Source of the DNA: Notolepis coatsorum
Lineage: Eukaryota; Chordata; Actinopteri; Aulopiformes; Paralepididae
Reading direction: 5' to 3'
NCBI GenBank assembly: GCA_963971535.1
Contig: OZ020589.1
Coordinates: 91,766,688-91,830,687, forward strand
DNA: 64,000 bases
Positions 31,436-42,040 of this stretch are shown here, in pieces (position 1 is the stretch's first letter; each line of letters opens with the position of its first letter). A model generated the notes under the pieces. It was not told where the DNA came from. It searched no databases and saw nothing but the letters and a program-made list of their open reading frames with translations. The position numbers and the translations under genes are program-made.

Positions 31436-31500
31436 TTATTTATTTCGAACATAAATTGAAAATAAATAATAATAAAAAACAAGTAAGTAAACAGATTAAA
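31430..31500 (-). mobile_element. Reversed LINE-like tail
   Basis: TGAATGAATGAGTTTATTTATTTCGAACATAAATTG is the common look of a reversed LINE/SINE 3' end in fish. Confidence 0.35.
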
Positions 31501-31835
31501 AAACAAACAAGCAGTTCATGTATAATATTGTAAAATAGCTTAGACATAGCCTACTTGCATAGAATAGTCATGTATAATAATGTATAATATTGCTGGCTGT
31601 ACAATACTGCTGTAGGCCTATAATACTGCTGTTCATATCCAGTATGTACACATATTTACATTAAACATAATATTAACCATTCCTTAATTACCATCATACG
31701 TACCCACCACATCACATAGACTGTAGTGTATAGCATATAGCAAAAGTATACCGTTACCTATATATTTATGTAAATAAGTAAGGCAATTGAAATATAACAG
31801 AACTTGCAGCATCATATTGTTAATTTTGTTGTCAA

Positions 31836-31975
31836 AATCTGCAGTACGGCTCAATACACACAATTGTTGGGAGGATGCAGATCTGTCTTGTTTACATCAG
31901 GGTCCCCCATTTGCAATTCATCATAAATGTACAGTTCCCTCCCCCTTGTATATATTTACTGTTAGGATCTCTGTT
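31836..31975 (-). mobile_element. LINE 3'-UTR copy e
   Basis: Reversed core of the ATTC-tailed family: GTACGGCTCAATACACACAA, CATCAGGGTCCCCCATTTGC and ATAAATGTACAGTTCCCTCC. The 3' tail is missing. Confidence 0.65.
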
Positions 31976-32734
31976 TACACAATGGGGACGAACAACGGAG
32001 ATCTCCGTGTTTCGATTCCACCCGTTGTGGACAGAAGCACGGATAAATCCGTGGCAAGTTGTTATTGCTTTTATTCCATTTTAATAACCTATTCAAGGTC
32101 GCTGAGCGGCACTGCAGATGTACCCTACTCTTTGAATTCGACAAAGTGCAATACCGGCCAGATCCTCTTAGGGGCGCTATCGCGATAATGCAGTGTTCCC
32201 TGTGGCCAAACGGTGGATTTTTTTTTTTTTTTTTTTACTTTCAATGGAGTTTTATGTTAGCTCGATTCTGGATCTGCAGCCTGTAGCTTGGATTACGTTT
32301 TGCATCCCAGATTTCACCATGCAATAAGGGGATTTATCATCAGCCAATGGGCATACCCCCCCCCCTTTTCATGCATACATGCGTGAGGATCGTGCCGATC
32401 ATATGCAGTTTGAGTTTTAACTGGAGCGTATCTATAACCGAAATGCCATTGGATTTAACGTTATTAGCTATTAGCCCATTATCTCGGCTTCCAGGAAATA
32501 TACTAGACCAAATCCGGTATAAAGCTTATATTCACGGCGCTATAAAATGAGAACGTATTGATGACATTTTTTTTTCTTTAAGCCATTTTGAAGGGACGGT
32601 TTATGGTCTCAATTCACAATGAGAATGGACAGATAGCAATACTATAAAGTATAGATTTAGCTCTACAAACAGCCCCACGTCTGTTTACATTTCCCGGTCC
32701 TCTTGAAATTAATTAGACTCATCCCAGTGGCCGC
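31976..32734. other. No gene recognised
   Basis: Contains a T-run at 32219-32236 and an isolated C-run at 32357-32366. No coding domain or clear element end. Confidence 0.35.
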
Positions 32735-33024
32735 GAAAGTGCTGTATATTTGCATATCTTGTATGTCACAAATGTAATAGTACTGCATATATGTATGTCA
32801 TAAATGTCATGATTAGTTTAGATTAGATGATTAGATTAGATTTTTATATCTGTATATGTATGTCATAAATGTCATTATGAATTGAAAATGGGGGACCCTG
32901 ATGTAAACAAGACGAAAGTCTTTCTCTGGTCTGCATCCCCTTAACAATTGTGTGTATTGGGCTGTACTGTACTGTACCCATTCTGCAATCTGTTAATTAA
33001 AGTTTAAATAAACGCATTCATTCA
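32735..33024 (+). mobile_element. LINE 3'-UTR copy f
   Basis: GTATGTCACAAATGTAATAG, ATGTCATAAATGTCAT repeats, the core GAAAATGGGGGACCCTGATG, TTAATTAAAGTTT and a CATTCATTC tail. Same order as 9830-10093. Confidence 0.75.
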
Positions 33025-33090
33025 AGATATCCGGCCTCGCTCGACTCCAATAGGGTATATCTGCAGAGCCACAGAGCCCAACGTCTGGGG

Positions 33091-33170
33091 GGGCTTCGTG
33101 GCGTGGACGGGTTTGAGGCGGGGCTTCGTGGCATGGACGGGTTTGAGGCGGGGCTTCGTGGCATGGACAA
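33091..33170 (+). repeat. 30-bp tandem repeat, 2.7 copies
   Basis: GGGCTTCGTGGCATGGACGG... repeats with starts at 33091, 33121 and 33151. Confidence 0.9.
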
Positions 33171-33235
33171 GTCTTTGCACTACTGCGCATGCGGATGAGG
33201 GGGGGGCTCTCTCGCTCGCTTTCTCTCTCGTTTAC

Positions 33236-33382
33236 GACATACACAACTTTCGTCTTGTTTACATCAGGGTCCCCCATTTTCAATTCATCATAACATGACA
33301 TACAGATAGACAGTAATGTTACATCTAGACATTTATGACATACCAGATCTACAAATATACTAGACATTTATGACATACCATA
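33236..33382 (-). mobile_element. LINE 3'-UTR copy g
   Basis: Reversed core (CGTCTTGTTTACATCAGGG, CCCCCATTTTCAATTCATC) followed by reversed ACATTTATGACATACC repeats, inverted relative to copy f 250 bp to the left. Confidence 0.65.
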
Positions 33383-33620
33383 TCTACAAATATACAGCAC
33401 TGTTTGTGATACAAAAATAGTAGAGTATATATAGTAATAATAGAGTATATACATTTGAGGGGGAATAAACTGTACATTGGAAGAGGTCTACAAATATACA
33501 GCACTGTTTGTGATACAAAAATAGTAGAGTATATATAGTAATAATAGAGTATATACATTTGAGGGGGAATAAACTGTACATATACAGCACTGTTTGTGAT
33601 ACAAAAATAATAGAGTACAT
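33383..33620. repeat. 104-bp tandem repeat, about 2.3 copies
   Basis: TCTACAAATATACAGCACTG starts at 33383 and 33487 with nearly identical 104-bp units; the third copy begins at about 33580 and is partial. The units expand the reversed 3' UTR of copy g. Confidence 0.85.
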
Positions 33621-33941
33621 TAACCTGGCACACAACATACTTGTTCACATGTCATTTTTCTCACATACAGTAGACCCCCCAGTACTTTGTGAAGACGAAG
33701 ATGTACACAGCTGTACCCATAGATATATATATCTAGTGTTCTATAGATATCTATGGCTGTACCCGCACAGTGCAATACTCCAATTCAGCCATTGGGTGGG
33801 TGGCGCTGCTGAGCGGTCCCCAGACCGCCGGACCTGAGAGCGCCGCTGGCTCTGCGGCTCTGCAGTTGCATGCTTCTCAAAGGAAGAGGAAGTGGTCGTC
33901 GCTACTTTGTGAAACTAGTTTGAATCAAATCAAACGATTCA
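33621..33941. other. No gene; shared GC-rich module
   Basis: 33790-33880 (GTGGCGCTGCTGAGCGGTCC, CCAGACCGCCGGACC) is the inverted counterpart of 31289-31385 and resembles 53540-53650 inside a hAT element. It may be a repeat module or a captured 5' region. Confidence 0.4.
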
Positions 33942-34690
33942 GAACTGAACTATAGTCAATACCATCAAAAACATGGACGGTCGAGGCTACGGCTCTGGTA
34001 AATACAAACTTCTATGCTAAAGTACATTTGTAATCTATTATCTTTAATAGAGGGTCACGTTAGATTATCTGTATTTAACAAAAGGTTGAAATGCTAGCTA
34101 ACGTTACCTAGCCGGCTAATGCTAATAGCAATTGCTTCGTGCTGATAGTTAGCGGGTAGCCGTGCAACGTAGCGTTTGATAGCAGCTTTGTTCAGAATTT
34201 GCCACAGCGGGTAGCTAACAAGCTAAATGGCGCACATTTATTTAGTTAAGTTAGCTACTGTGAACGGTGGTTAGCTAACGTACGTTGGCTATTCACGTTA
34301 GCGGATACACCTAGTTACACCTCATTGTGCTGAACTGAACTCTAGTCAATACCACCAAAACATGGACGGTCGAGGCTACGGCTCTGGTAAATACAAACTT
34401 CCATTCTAAAGTACATTTTAATCTATTGTCTTTCATAAGAGGGTCACGTTAGATTATCTGTATAACGTAAACAAAATGTTGAAATCGCTAGCTAACGTTA
34501 CATAGCCGGCTAATGCTAATAGCTTCGTGCTGATAGTTAGCGGTTAGCCGTGCAACGTAGCGCATGATAGCAGCTTTGTTCAGAATTTGCCACAGCGGGT
34601 AGCTAACAAGCTAAATAGCGCACATTTATTTAGTTAAGTTAGCTACTGTGACGTACGTTAGCGGATACACCTAGTTACACCCCATTCTGC
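33942..34690 (+). repeat. 390-bp tandem duplication with exon-like start
   Basis: GAACTGAACTNTAGTCAATA begins both copies (33942 and 34332), and similarity runs to the GGATACACCTAGTTACACC end (34690). Each copy holds an ATG in good context (33973 and 34362) reading MDGRGYGS, followed by a GTAAAT donor (33998 and 34387). The rest is intron-like and rich in GCTAACG. I do not recognise the protein from eight residues. Confidence 0.7.
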
Positions 34691-34912
34691 GGTTGGTGGA
34701 TCAGGAAGAAATGTTATCTAGACCAATGTATTATTATTATAGGCCAGTGTTTTTCAACCTCCATGTGAAGGACAGCCAAATTGATACCCATTACATTAGG
34801 TCTCCGACCCTCGTCTAATTAGATTAAGATATCGGGGACCGCCGCCCCGTCTGAGAATAGCTTTGTTATAATTCATTGCACTTGATAGGGTGCAGGGTGT
34901 GTGTGCTGCAGG
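34691..34912. other. No gene; GTGCAG-type simple repeat at end
   Basis: 34746 starts CAGTGTTTTTCAACC, a hAT-terminus-like motif with no partner found. From 34882 the sequence becomes a TGCAGGGTGTGTGTGCTGCAGG repeat, the target of the outer hAT elements. Confidence 0.4.
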
Positions 34913-35133
34913 TCGGGTTGCCACCTTTGACGAATAGAAATAAGGGACACCTATCATCGAGCGTGCGCGTAGCGCGCCCGAGAATTATTTTGGGCGAAAA
35001 TGGGCGGATTTTGTTACTTTATTTCGGTTTTAGGGTTATGTTATTTAATTATTTTGGGGAGCCATCCCCCCAAACTCATGAAATGCATAGAAATATATAT
35101 ATGAAATCTATATAAAACAATCTGACATTTATA

Positions 35134-35998
35134 TTAACACTTTGATTGCCATGTGTTAAATTCATGATATACCATCCCTTGCCAGCTCTATTTAACATGG
35201 AGAAGTTCCCCTTCTTTGCAGGGCTATAACTTTTTAAATTCTATTGCTAGATTGCCATTATTAGGGCCCATTCAATGTCCTATATGTATTGTTCATGGTG
35301 TAGCAACGTTAAACTTTTTCATTCACATATTCATACTAAAATATGGTCTAAAGTATAAGTATGTTTTCATCTCTTTCTGCAGCTTTCTCCAGAACGTGAT
35401 TTATAGCCCCAAATGCATTATATTGATGATCAAATACAGTTTGGTAGGAATCTGTGCGAGATCAAAAATTTCAACTGGATGTACTTCTAGGAGTTACTAC
35501 ACGTCATCTGATGTTGACCGGATGGGCGAGGGGGCATTTATAATTCCGTGGGCAACGTTATACCATTCATCTAATGTGGGTCATATGTTCATCATAGCAG
35601 TTTATATCGAACACGGTAATACTACACGCTAAAACTCACCCCAGTCTCCTCGGGCCGCTGGGCGATCAGCGTGGAGTAGACAGTTTTCCATTATGGGATG
35701 TCGAAATACCCGATCCATTTCCAGGTTGTATAATAGTATATACGTCCAAATCATGTTGTTTTTTCGAGTTATTTCCACCGATCGATGTTCACTGTGTGAA
35801 GACAGAGTCTCTCTAACATTAGCGAGTGCCCGGACCACATATGGAGTGAGTCCTGCTGGTTCAAAGGTTGACATCCGGTTTCGATCTGCCGATCGGCCAC
35901 CAGATGGCGCTCTTGAACCGCTAGAGGGTTGAGAGGAGATCAGCACTGTGTGTCAAGGCTGCGGAGGGGAAATATGTTTTCGGCAGTTAAAGTGTTAA
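35134..35998 (+). mobile_element. piggyBac-like non-autonomous element, copy 1
   Basis: Bounded by TTAA on both sides, with ends TTAACACTTTGATTGCCATG and GGCAGTTAAAGTGTTAA. TTAA targets plus a CACTTTGGCTGCCA-type end are typical of piggyBac. Two further copies (46727-48758; 54514-63389 inverted) share the interior, including GCAGGGCTATAACTTTTTAA and GATGTTGACCGGATGGGCGA. No transposase is encoded. Confidence 0.75.
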
Positions 35999-36411
35999 AA
36001 AGAGCTAGCCCCCCAAACCCCTAAAATACATAGAAATCTATGCATTTTGGAACAGTTACTATATATAGTCAAGAAAGCATTTAGTCATACTTAAAGTTTA
36101 AAGTGCTTTATTTGCATTTAACATTGTTTAAATAAATTGGCTGAACTATAGCCTCAACTTGAGCATAATACTGTATGCATATAAAGTGCTGTAAAAACAA
36201 AGCCTGGGAACACTTTTACTGAAAGAGGACAATAATACAATGAAACACTTGTGTGACCCAAATTAAAAGATTAATAAAAAATTAAGTGCAAAGAAGAGTA
36301 GGCTCCTGGCTGCCAGGGCAGGTAAATAGAAATACTGACATCTAGTTAAAACACAACCAGATTAATAAGATGTAATATCCCATACCGAATCAATCTCGGG
36401 AGATGTTTCAG

Positions 36412-36687
36412 TCATGAAGAACTGTGAGTGCCACCTGTGCTTGTGTCCTTTGCTGTTCTTATATTTCTGGAATGTTGTTCTCCTGATGCATGCTGTTTGA
36501 GATCAGTCAGTCCACCATGCGCCACAGAAAACACACGCCTACATACTTTGCAGTTTGCTTTGTAAACATCTCCACTGACGCTATCAAGCCAGTGGTTTGC
36601 CTCTTCCCACTCGGGTCTGTATTTCTGGAGGCGTTTTGTCTTTTTAGGACGCGGTGGAGTCACAGTGTCTGCTGTAGACATTTTCAA
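36412..36687 (-). pseudogene. BED-type zinc-finger exon of a hAT transposase
   Basis: The 91-codon minus-strand frame begins in a Lys/Arg-rich PPRPKKTKRLQKYR and has CKVCRRVFSVAHGGLTDLKQH followed by H, i.e. C-x2-C-x(n)-H-x(n)-H in the arrangement of BED-like DNA-binding fingers at the N-terminus of hAT transposases. No catalytic or dimerisation domain follows in the same element. It probably is the remaining first exon of element K. Function in DNA binding is inferred from the family. Confidence 0.6.
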
Positions 36688-37126
36688 AGCGTCTTCGAAA
36701 AGAAATCATGCAGCGCACAGAGGATTGGCACAACGGCACAGAACTCTTCTTAGCAACGTGAAAACGCTAATTCTCATTGGTCGGTGAGCTGCTGAGCGCA
36801 CGCCCATCATACCAGAGTTGCCAAGTCTGTTTATTTCCCGCAACTTTTGGACACACTTTTGCTTGTTTTTGTAGGTCGGCTCACTAAACTGGCAACCCTA
36901 AAATACGGGACAAAGGGCGTCCCGTATAGGGGTGGGACGATACATCGATCCAGATCGATATATCGATCTATTATCAATAATCAAATAGGATCGATGCAAC
37001 GTAAAAAGATAGATTCATATTGCGATGCCGATACTTTTGAAAATCCGGCGACGTCATCGCCCCGCGCCCAGGGTACAAAATAGTTACACGCCCAGCGCCA
37101 CTGGCTTGTAGATTTAATGTTTGGCC

Positions 37127-38294
37127 CAGGGTTTCCGTTAGAAAAAATTGTTGCCGGTCTCCGTGACCTGCAAGATTTCAACTACCGGACAAATGAGATT
37201 AATTCCGGTCATAGTTTATTGAGCTTTAAAACAATTGATAGGCAGGCTCATGTCATCCTCAAGGCATGTAGATTTATAATATTATTACTTAAAACTAGGC
37301 TACTTTTGCGTATACAGTCATTAATATATTCCAAATAAAATAAGTCCCTCGATACTCCGTCTCCGTGCTGCTGCTGACTTGAAATAAAATAGACCGCGTA
37401 TGTGGCAGTCGGTCCGACACTAAACAGCAGTCTGTTATAATCACATTTTTATGAGCTAACGAATTCCGTTATATTGGACATTTGTATTAATTATATCAAG
37501 CGAAGAACTGAGAAAGCAGAGACACGGCAACATTATCGTGGTTTGCGTGACTACTCTCTCCACCTCAATGTCACGCGGTCGAAAAGGGCGCTTGTCTATT
37601 GGACAGTGGAAATGTGTGTGTGGCTGCGATCCTGTGTGTGCGCGCGCGCGTGTGTGTGTGTCTGTGTGTGTACTGCGGAGCCCAGATCAGCGGAGCCGAG
37701 TTTTGACATGGCATTGATCCATTGTTCTATTGAAGCACATTACCATTACCACCATCCTCTCGCTAAACAACTTGTAGACCACAGTGTTTTTATGAGTGCC
37801 CACAAGTAGCCGTTTTAATAATATAATAAGCCGCGCGCCTCGGTAATAATAATAAGCCGCGTTTTTTCTTCCTTCTTCCCAAGATGCACAGACATAGATA
37901 GAGAGAGAGAGAGAGATAGATAGATAGATAGAGAGATTAGATGCAGTGTGCTTGTTTTGCAGTGAGTGCTGCGAGCAGTGGTAATAATAATCACTTCCTA
38001 TATTTGGTTCGCGTTTGGTCCGATGAAGCGAACCGAGACCTACGTTTTTAAAGCTCTCGCTGACAACGTCGTTGTCATTATTAGAAGCAACGAGGAAACA
38101 AATGTAATGATCGTTTCGTTCATCGCATAGGCTATTTAATTTTAGCCTATTTTAATACAATTCAAATAATCAAATTGTGCTTAGACTCAGGGAATTATTT
38201 TCACCGGACATTAAGACCGGAGAAATTAAATATGTCGGACTTCAAGAGATTTTGCCGGACAAATACCGGTAATTACCGGCTAACGGAAACGCTG
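37127..38294. mobile_element. hAT element B1
   Basis: Termini CAGGGTTTCCGTTAG and CTAACGGAAACGCTG, TSD GTTTGGCC on both sides (37119-37126 and 38295-38302). Subterminal CCGGT / CCGGACA motifs lie at both ends. A second copy is at 50229-53890 with the same ends but a different middle. The 111-codon frame at 37474 has no known domain; (GT)n lies at 37640-37670 and GAGA/GATA repeats at 37896-37935. Confidence 0.93.
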
Positions 38295-38472
38295 GTTTGG
38301 CCGTCATAAATTAAGGTCTGGGCGCCATCTGGCGGCCAACAAAATCCACTGCATGGGTCGGCATTAATATGACGCGGGAGTGGTGAGTTGAAACGAAAGT
38401 GAAACTGTGTGTGTGTGTGTGTGTCTTTAAATGTAAATGAGATGCGCTCTGCTCGAGGTCATGGTGAGTTGA

Positions 38473-38503
<31 letters not shown>

Positions 38504-39118
38504 ACTTTAAATGTAAATGAGATGCGCTCTGCTCACGATGTCAAGTTTGTAACATGAGACGCACATGAGGTCTTACATCACCCTTTAGCCTACAAGAAAA
38601 CGCTGCAATCGCGTTTTTGATTGTGCTCTGATATTTTACTATTTCGCATTTGACCAAATATGTGGAGAGGCATATTCCCTGCAACAGGTTCAAAGATAAC
38701 TTCACATTTATTGGCAATTCGTTTCCTTATATCGCTTCCTCCAGGGTTCCTTCCAACTTGTGTTGACAAAACACCTGGGCTGCTCAGCTACGGGGAATCA
38801 GCGCTCTCTCTCTAGACTAGAAAGGTGCACTCAGTAGAGCACAGATGTCCACCAGGGCGGCAGCCACACAATAATAATAATAGATTGGATTTGTAATGCA
38901 CTTTTGTGCTACACTACATGGTTAAAACAGTTAAAAAAATAGAAATAAAATAATTATTAGTAAAACAAATAAAATAAAATACAGAATAAAAATAAGATAA
39001 AAATAGAACATAGTTAATTAAAAACATAGTATAAACAGACAATTTAAAAACAAAAGCACAATAAAATTAAAATAAAAAGCTAACAGTCAAAGGCCTTTTT
39101 GAACAGGTAGGTTTTCAG
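38295..39118. other. Interior of hAT L: (GT)n arrays and LINE-like tail
   Basis: Two (GT)n runs at 38406-38424 and 38470-38503 belong to a direct duplication: GTCTTTAAATGTAAATGAG and GACTTTAAATGTAAATGAG occur about 80 bp apart. 38868-39110 is an A-rich retroposon-like tail ending GCCTTTTTGAACAGGTAGG. Confidence 0.6.
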
Positions 39119-40157
39119 TAGAGTTGTTCCGATACCGATACCAGTATCGGAAATGCCGCCGATACTGCCTAAAATGCTGGTATCGGTATCGGCGAGTACA
39201 CGTAAATTCTAGCCTCCGATCCCATGATGTAATTTATCTCCTGCCGAGTCCTGCGGAGAGTGAGGATTATAAAATGAACATGTTTTAAAGTGTGATGCTG
39301 TGTCATTTTAACAGCAGATACACTTTCTTAAATTCCATTGTCCCCGACAGTGCGGTGTGACGGGGAGCTCGGACGGGAATCGGGATGTGTTTGGCTGGTG
39401 TTATGATAGCATTAGCTGGAAAGATAGCTAGTTGGAACAACATCCGCTTTAACGTTACATCAAATCAGATGATCGCCTGTCCTTTCTCCAGGACCTAACA
39501 CTGTCCGTGACCGTCTATCAACAATAATGCACCCACGGTGAATTGTATTTAAGTTAAGTAGCTACGGACTAGCGTTAGCTGACTATTACTAACGTTATCA
39601 AATGTCAATGCGGGAAGACGAGCTAGGTCAGTTAGCTTAGCTTGATAACGTTACCGTGTCTAAAGTTGGTGCATAATCCAGCAATAATGGCTGCAGACCT
39701 GCAAGCAAAGTACAGCAAGTGCCAAAGGATAAGAGTCTGAGGCGGAGTTTCAAAAGAGAATGTTGAATATTTATTTTGCATCAAAAATCACAACATGAAC
39801 GTTCTATCTGCCACTAGCTTACAGACTGAATAGGGTATATCTGCAGAGCCACTGAGTAGCGAGTGCAACACCGTTTAATGTCCGTGTGGATCATTGGAGT
39901 AGGGTATATCTGCAGTGCTGTAGCCCATACTCATTGATTAATGATACTAATACAAATCTATACAATCACCTGTTGTTGAATAAATACCATTACTTTCTAG
40001 TTATTACTAAAACACAGTATAACAGTAATTTATATAATTTTTTTTTTTTTTTTTTTTTTATGCACTGGTATCGGATAAATATCGGTATCGGCCGATACCC
40101 AAAGCTTAGGTATCGGAATCGGATCGGAAAGGGAAAAATGGTATCGGAACATCTCTA
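39119..40157. mobile_element. hAT element C1 with captured exon-like segment
   Basis: Termini TAGAGTTGTTCCGATACC and GGTATCGGAACATCTCTA, TSD GTTTTCAG (39111-39118 and 40158-40165). Subterminal CCGATAC/GTATCGG arrays. An ATG at 39687 reads MAADLQAKYSK and is then frameshifted relative to the copy at 58894. The second copy, C2, is at 60512-61590 in the opposite orientation. Confidence 0.93.
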
Positions 40158-40165
40158 GTTTTCAG

Positions 40166-40412
40166 GCCTGCCTTCTCTCTCTATCTATCTATCTACCTCT
40201 CTCTCTCTCTGTTCAATGATTTAAAGTGGCCAAACGTTACAATATAAATACTAATTGGATTTTTGGCTGGTAAAAAATCTGCCCGGCTAGTAGTTTTTAA
40301 AATCTACCAGCCAAATGGCTGGTAAGTCAAAAAGTTAAGTTTGTTCCCTGCCCGCGCGCAGTGTTGTGAAACTCCGTTTAACATCAACAGCACACAGCAG
40401 TAGCGTCTAGAG
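40166..40412. other. Interior of hAT L
   Basis: (CT)n/(CTAT)n at 40170-40210. TTTTTGGCTGGTAAAAAATC and GGCTGGTAAG around 40262-40328 form a small inverted structure (ACCAGCC / GGCTGGT). No gene. Confidence 0.5.
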
Positions 40413-41319
40413 CAGGGATCGGCAATAGGCGGCCCGCGGGCCGACATTGGCCCGCCAGCAATAATTTCTGGCCCGTCAGATTATTTTGAGAATATGATAT
40501 TTATGTGACGCGCGGGAAATATTCACTCGGGACGCCAGGGTGTCTTTTATTGTGAAGCTGTATCTATCTACCGGTAGTCATCATGTCTGTCACTATAGCC
40601 AATTGAAATGCTAGAAATGGTCACGTGGACTGGGAGAACCAATGGAATAGTCCCACCGGGCCTGTGTATATTTCCCGAACGCACGTTCACTTCCGCGTTC
40701 GAGATGCGAGCGAGTTAAAAAGAAAACGGGGAAATATAACGCTTCTTTTAATAAACAGGAGCAATACTTAAAATACGGGTTTATCGCAACAGGTCGGTGA
40801 TTCTTGCGTGCCGAGCCGACGTCCTCTCTGCATAATATGTGGCGACAACAACAACAACAACGAGGCAATGATGACAACTGTGTTCAAGTTGGCAGATAAA
40901 GTTCAGATAAAGCATTCAACGCCAATCTGGAATTGGAGGGCGGCGAGTGGATATGACATGTTTCAAACATTAGCAGGGATTTTGGAGGACTTAACAACAA
41001 ACAAGGTATGGTGAGTCGTGTTTTCATGCATTTTGATCTGTGTTCATCACACGCCGCTGTGATCTGCAACAGCTGATCTGCTGTTCATGATGAATGAATG
41101 AATGAATGAAAACTTTATTTAACAGATTGCAGAATGGGTTATGGGTACAATACAGTACGGCGCAATACACACAATTGTTAAGGGGATGCAGACCAGAGAA
41201 AAACGTTTGTCTTTTTTCAATATCAGTATATTAAATTAGCCATTGTTTTTTATCCTGGCCCGCCAAGCAACGGCTTGGGGAAAATCTGGCCCGCGGCGAA
41301 AACTAATTGGCGACCCCTG
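40413..41319. mobile_element. hAT element Q
   Basis: Termini CAGGGATCGGCAA and TTGGCGACCCCTG, TSD GTCTAGAG (40405-40412 and 41320-41327). Subterminal GGCCCGC motifs at both ends. CAGGGGTCGCCAA-type ends are known from Charlie-like hATs. Contains LINE 3'-UTR copy h. Confidence 0.92.
41083..41207 (-). mobile_element. LINE 3'-UTR copy h inside hAT Q
   Basis: GAATGAATGAATGAATGAAA tail followed by the reversed core to AGGGGATGCAGACCAGAG. Confidence 0.8.
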
Positions 41320-41492
41320 GTCTAGAGCGTTACTAGAGCAAGACTAGTGTGCCTATTCTGTGACCCAAAACATGTCCCTGCTGTTTTATTCCGCAACGGG
41401 TCCAATGCATCTAACCTGCTTTGCAATCCTCGCCACTCCATTATGCCCACATTGCGTTAAAGATCGAAGATAACGTTACGTTAGCGTAAGCC

Positions 41493-42040
41493 AGTGTTTC
41501 TCAAAGTGGGGGGCGCGCCCCCCAGGGGGGGCGCAGAGGCATGACAGGGGGGGCCTTGAGATTTATTTTAATTTTTTTTTTTTTTTTTTGGATTACAGAA
41601 AATGATCACTAAAGTGCTATCTGTTGCAGCTGCACTGTTCTCCATGAAAATACCATTTCTCAAAATCTGAAAATCATTATTTAATAAAACACAGAAAAGG
41701 ATCACCAAGTTACTCTGGATAAAAAAAACCTTTACAGACAACATTGAGACAAAGCTTCCTGACACATCTCCATCCAAACTCTTGAAATCTCATCTGATAC
41801 CACCTAGAGAGCTAGTTTCAGAGTGTGGTGCTGAGTACCAAGTATCTCATGATGCAGCAGTTAAGGTGTTTATACCATTCAGCACCACATACAGTATCTG
41901 TGTGAAGCTGGCTTTTCATCCATGACGGCTCTGAAAACAAAATATAGGGCCAATTTGAAAGGTCACGATATTGGTGTTATTTCAATAAATTTAAACATGG
42001 CCCATTTCATGACTATTTTGTTGGGGGGAGGGGGGGGGGC
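41493..42040 (+). mobile_element. hAT remnant R, right end not found
   Basis: Starts CAGTGTTTCTCAAAGTGGGG followed by GGCGCGCCCCCCAGG, a terminus known from ZBED5-like hATs. The 3' terminal repeat is missing or diverged (G-run at 42023-42038). Confidence 0.55.
41590..41990 (+). pseudogene. hAT transposase C-terminal fragment
   Basis: Readable pieces in shifting frames: KLLKSHLIPPRELVSECG, then an FSTTY phrase followed, after a frameshift, by EAGFSSMTALKTKYRANL. The last stretch is the end of the hAT C-terminal dimerisation domain in ZBED5/SCAND3-like transposases (usually CE.GFS.L..IKTK.R). At least one frameshift separates the two. The catalytic part is lost. Confidence 0.65.

Noticed and set aside
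33091..33170. CRISPR-like direct repeats
   Set aside because: The 30-bp units are head-to-tail without spacers and the genome is animal; this is a minisatellite.
35216..35632. 138-codon frame, also present at 46810-47058 and inverted near 63308
   Set aside because: It recurs because it lies in the piggyBac-like element; the copies do not keep the same frame length, and there is no similarity to a transposase.
37474..37809. 111-codon frame shared partly with 53355-53555
   Set aside because: It recurs because hAT B1 and B2 are copies; the reading frames diverge after about 30 codons and end in GT-repeat translation.
41493..42040. Complete hAT element R
   Set aside because: Only the left terminus and a C-terminal transposase fragment are convincing; no right terminus or TSD was found, so it is called a remnant.
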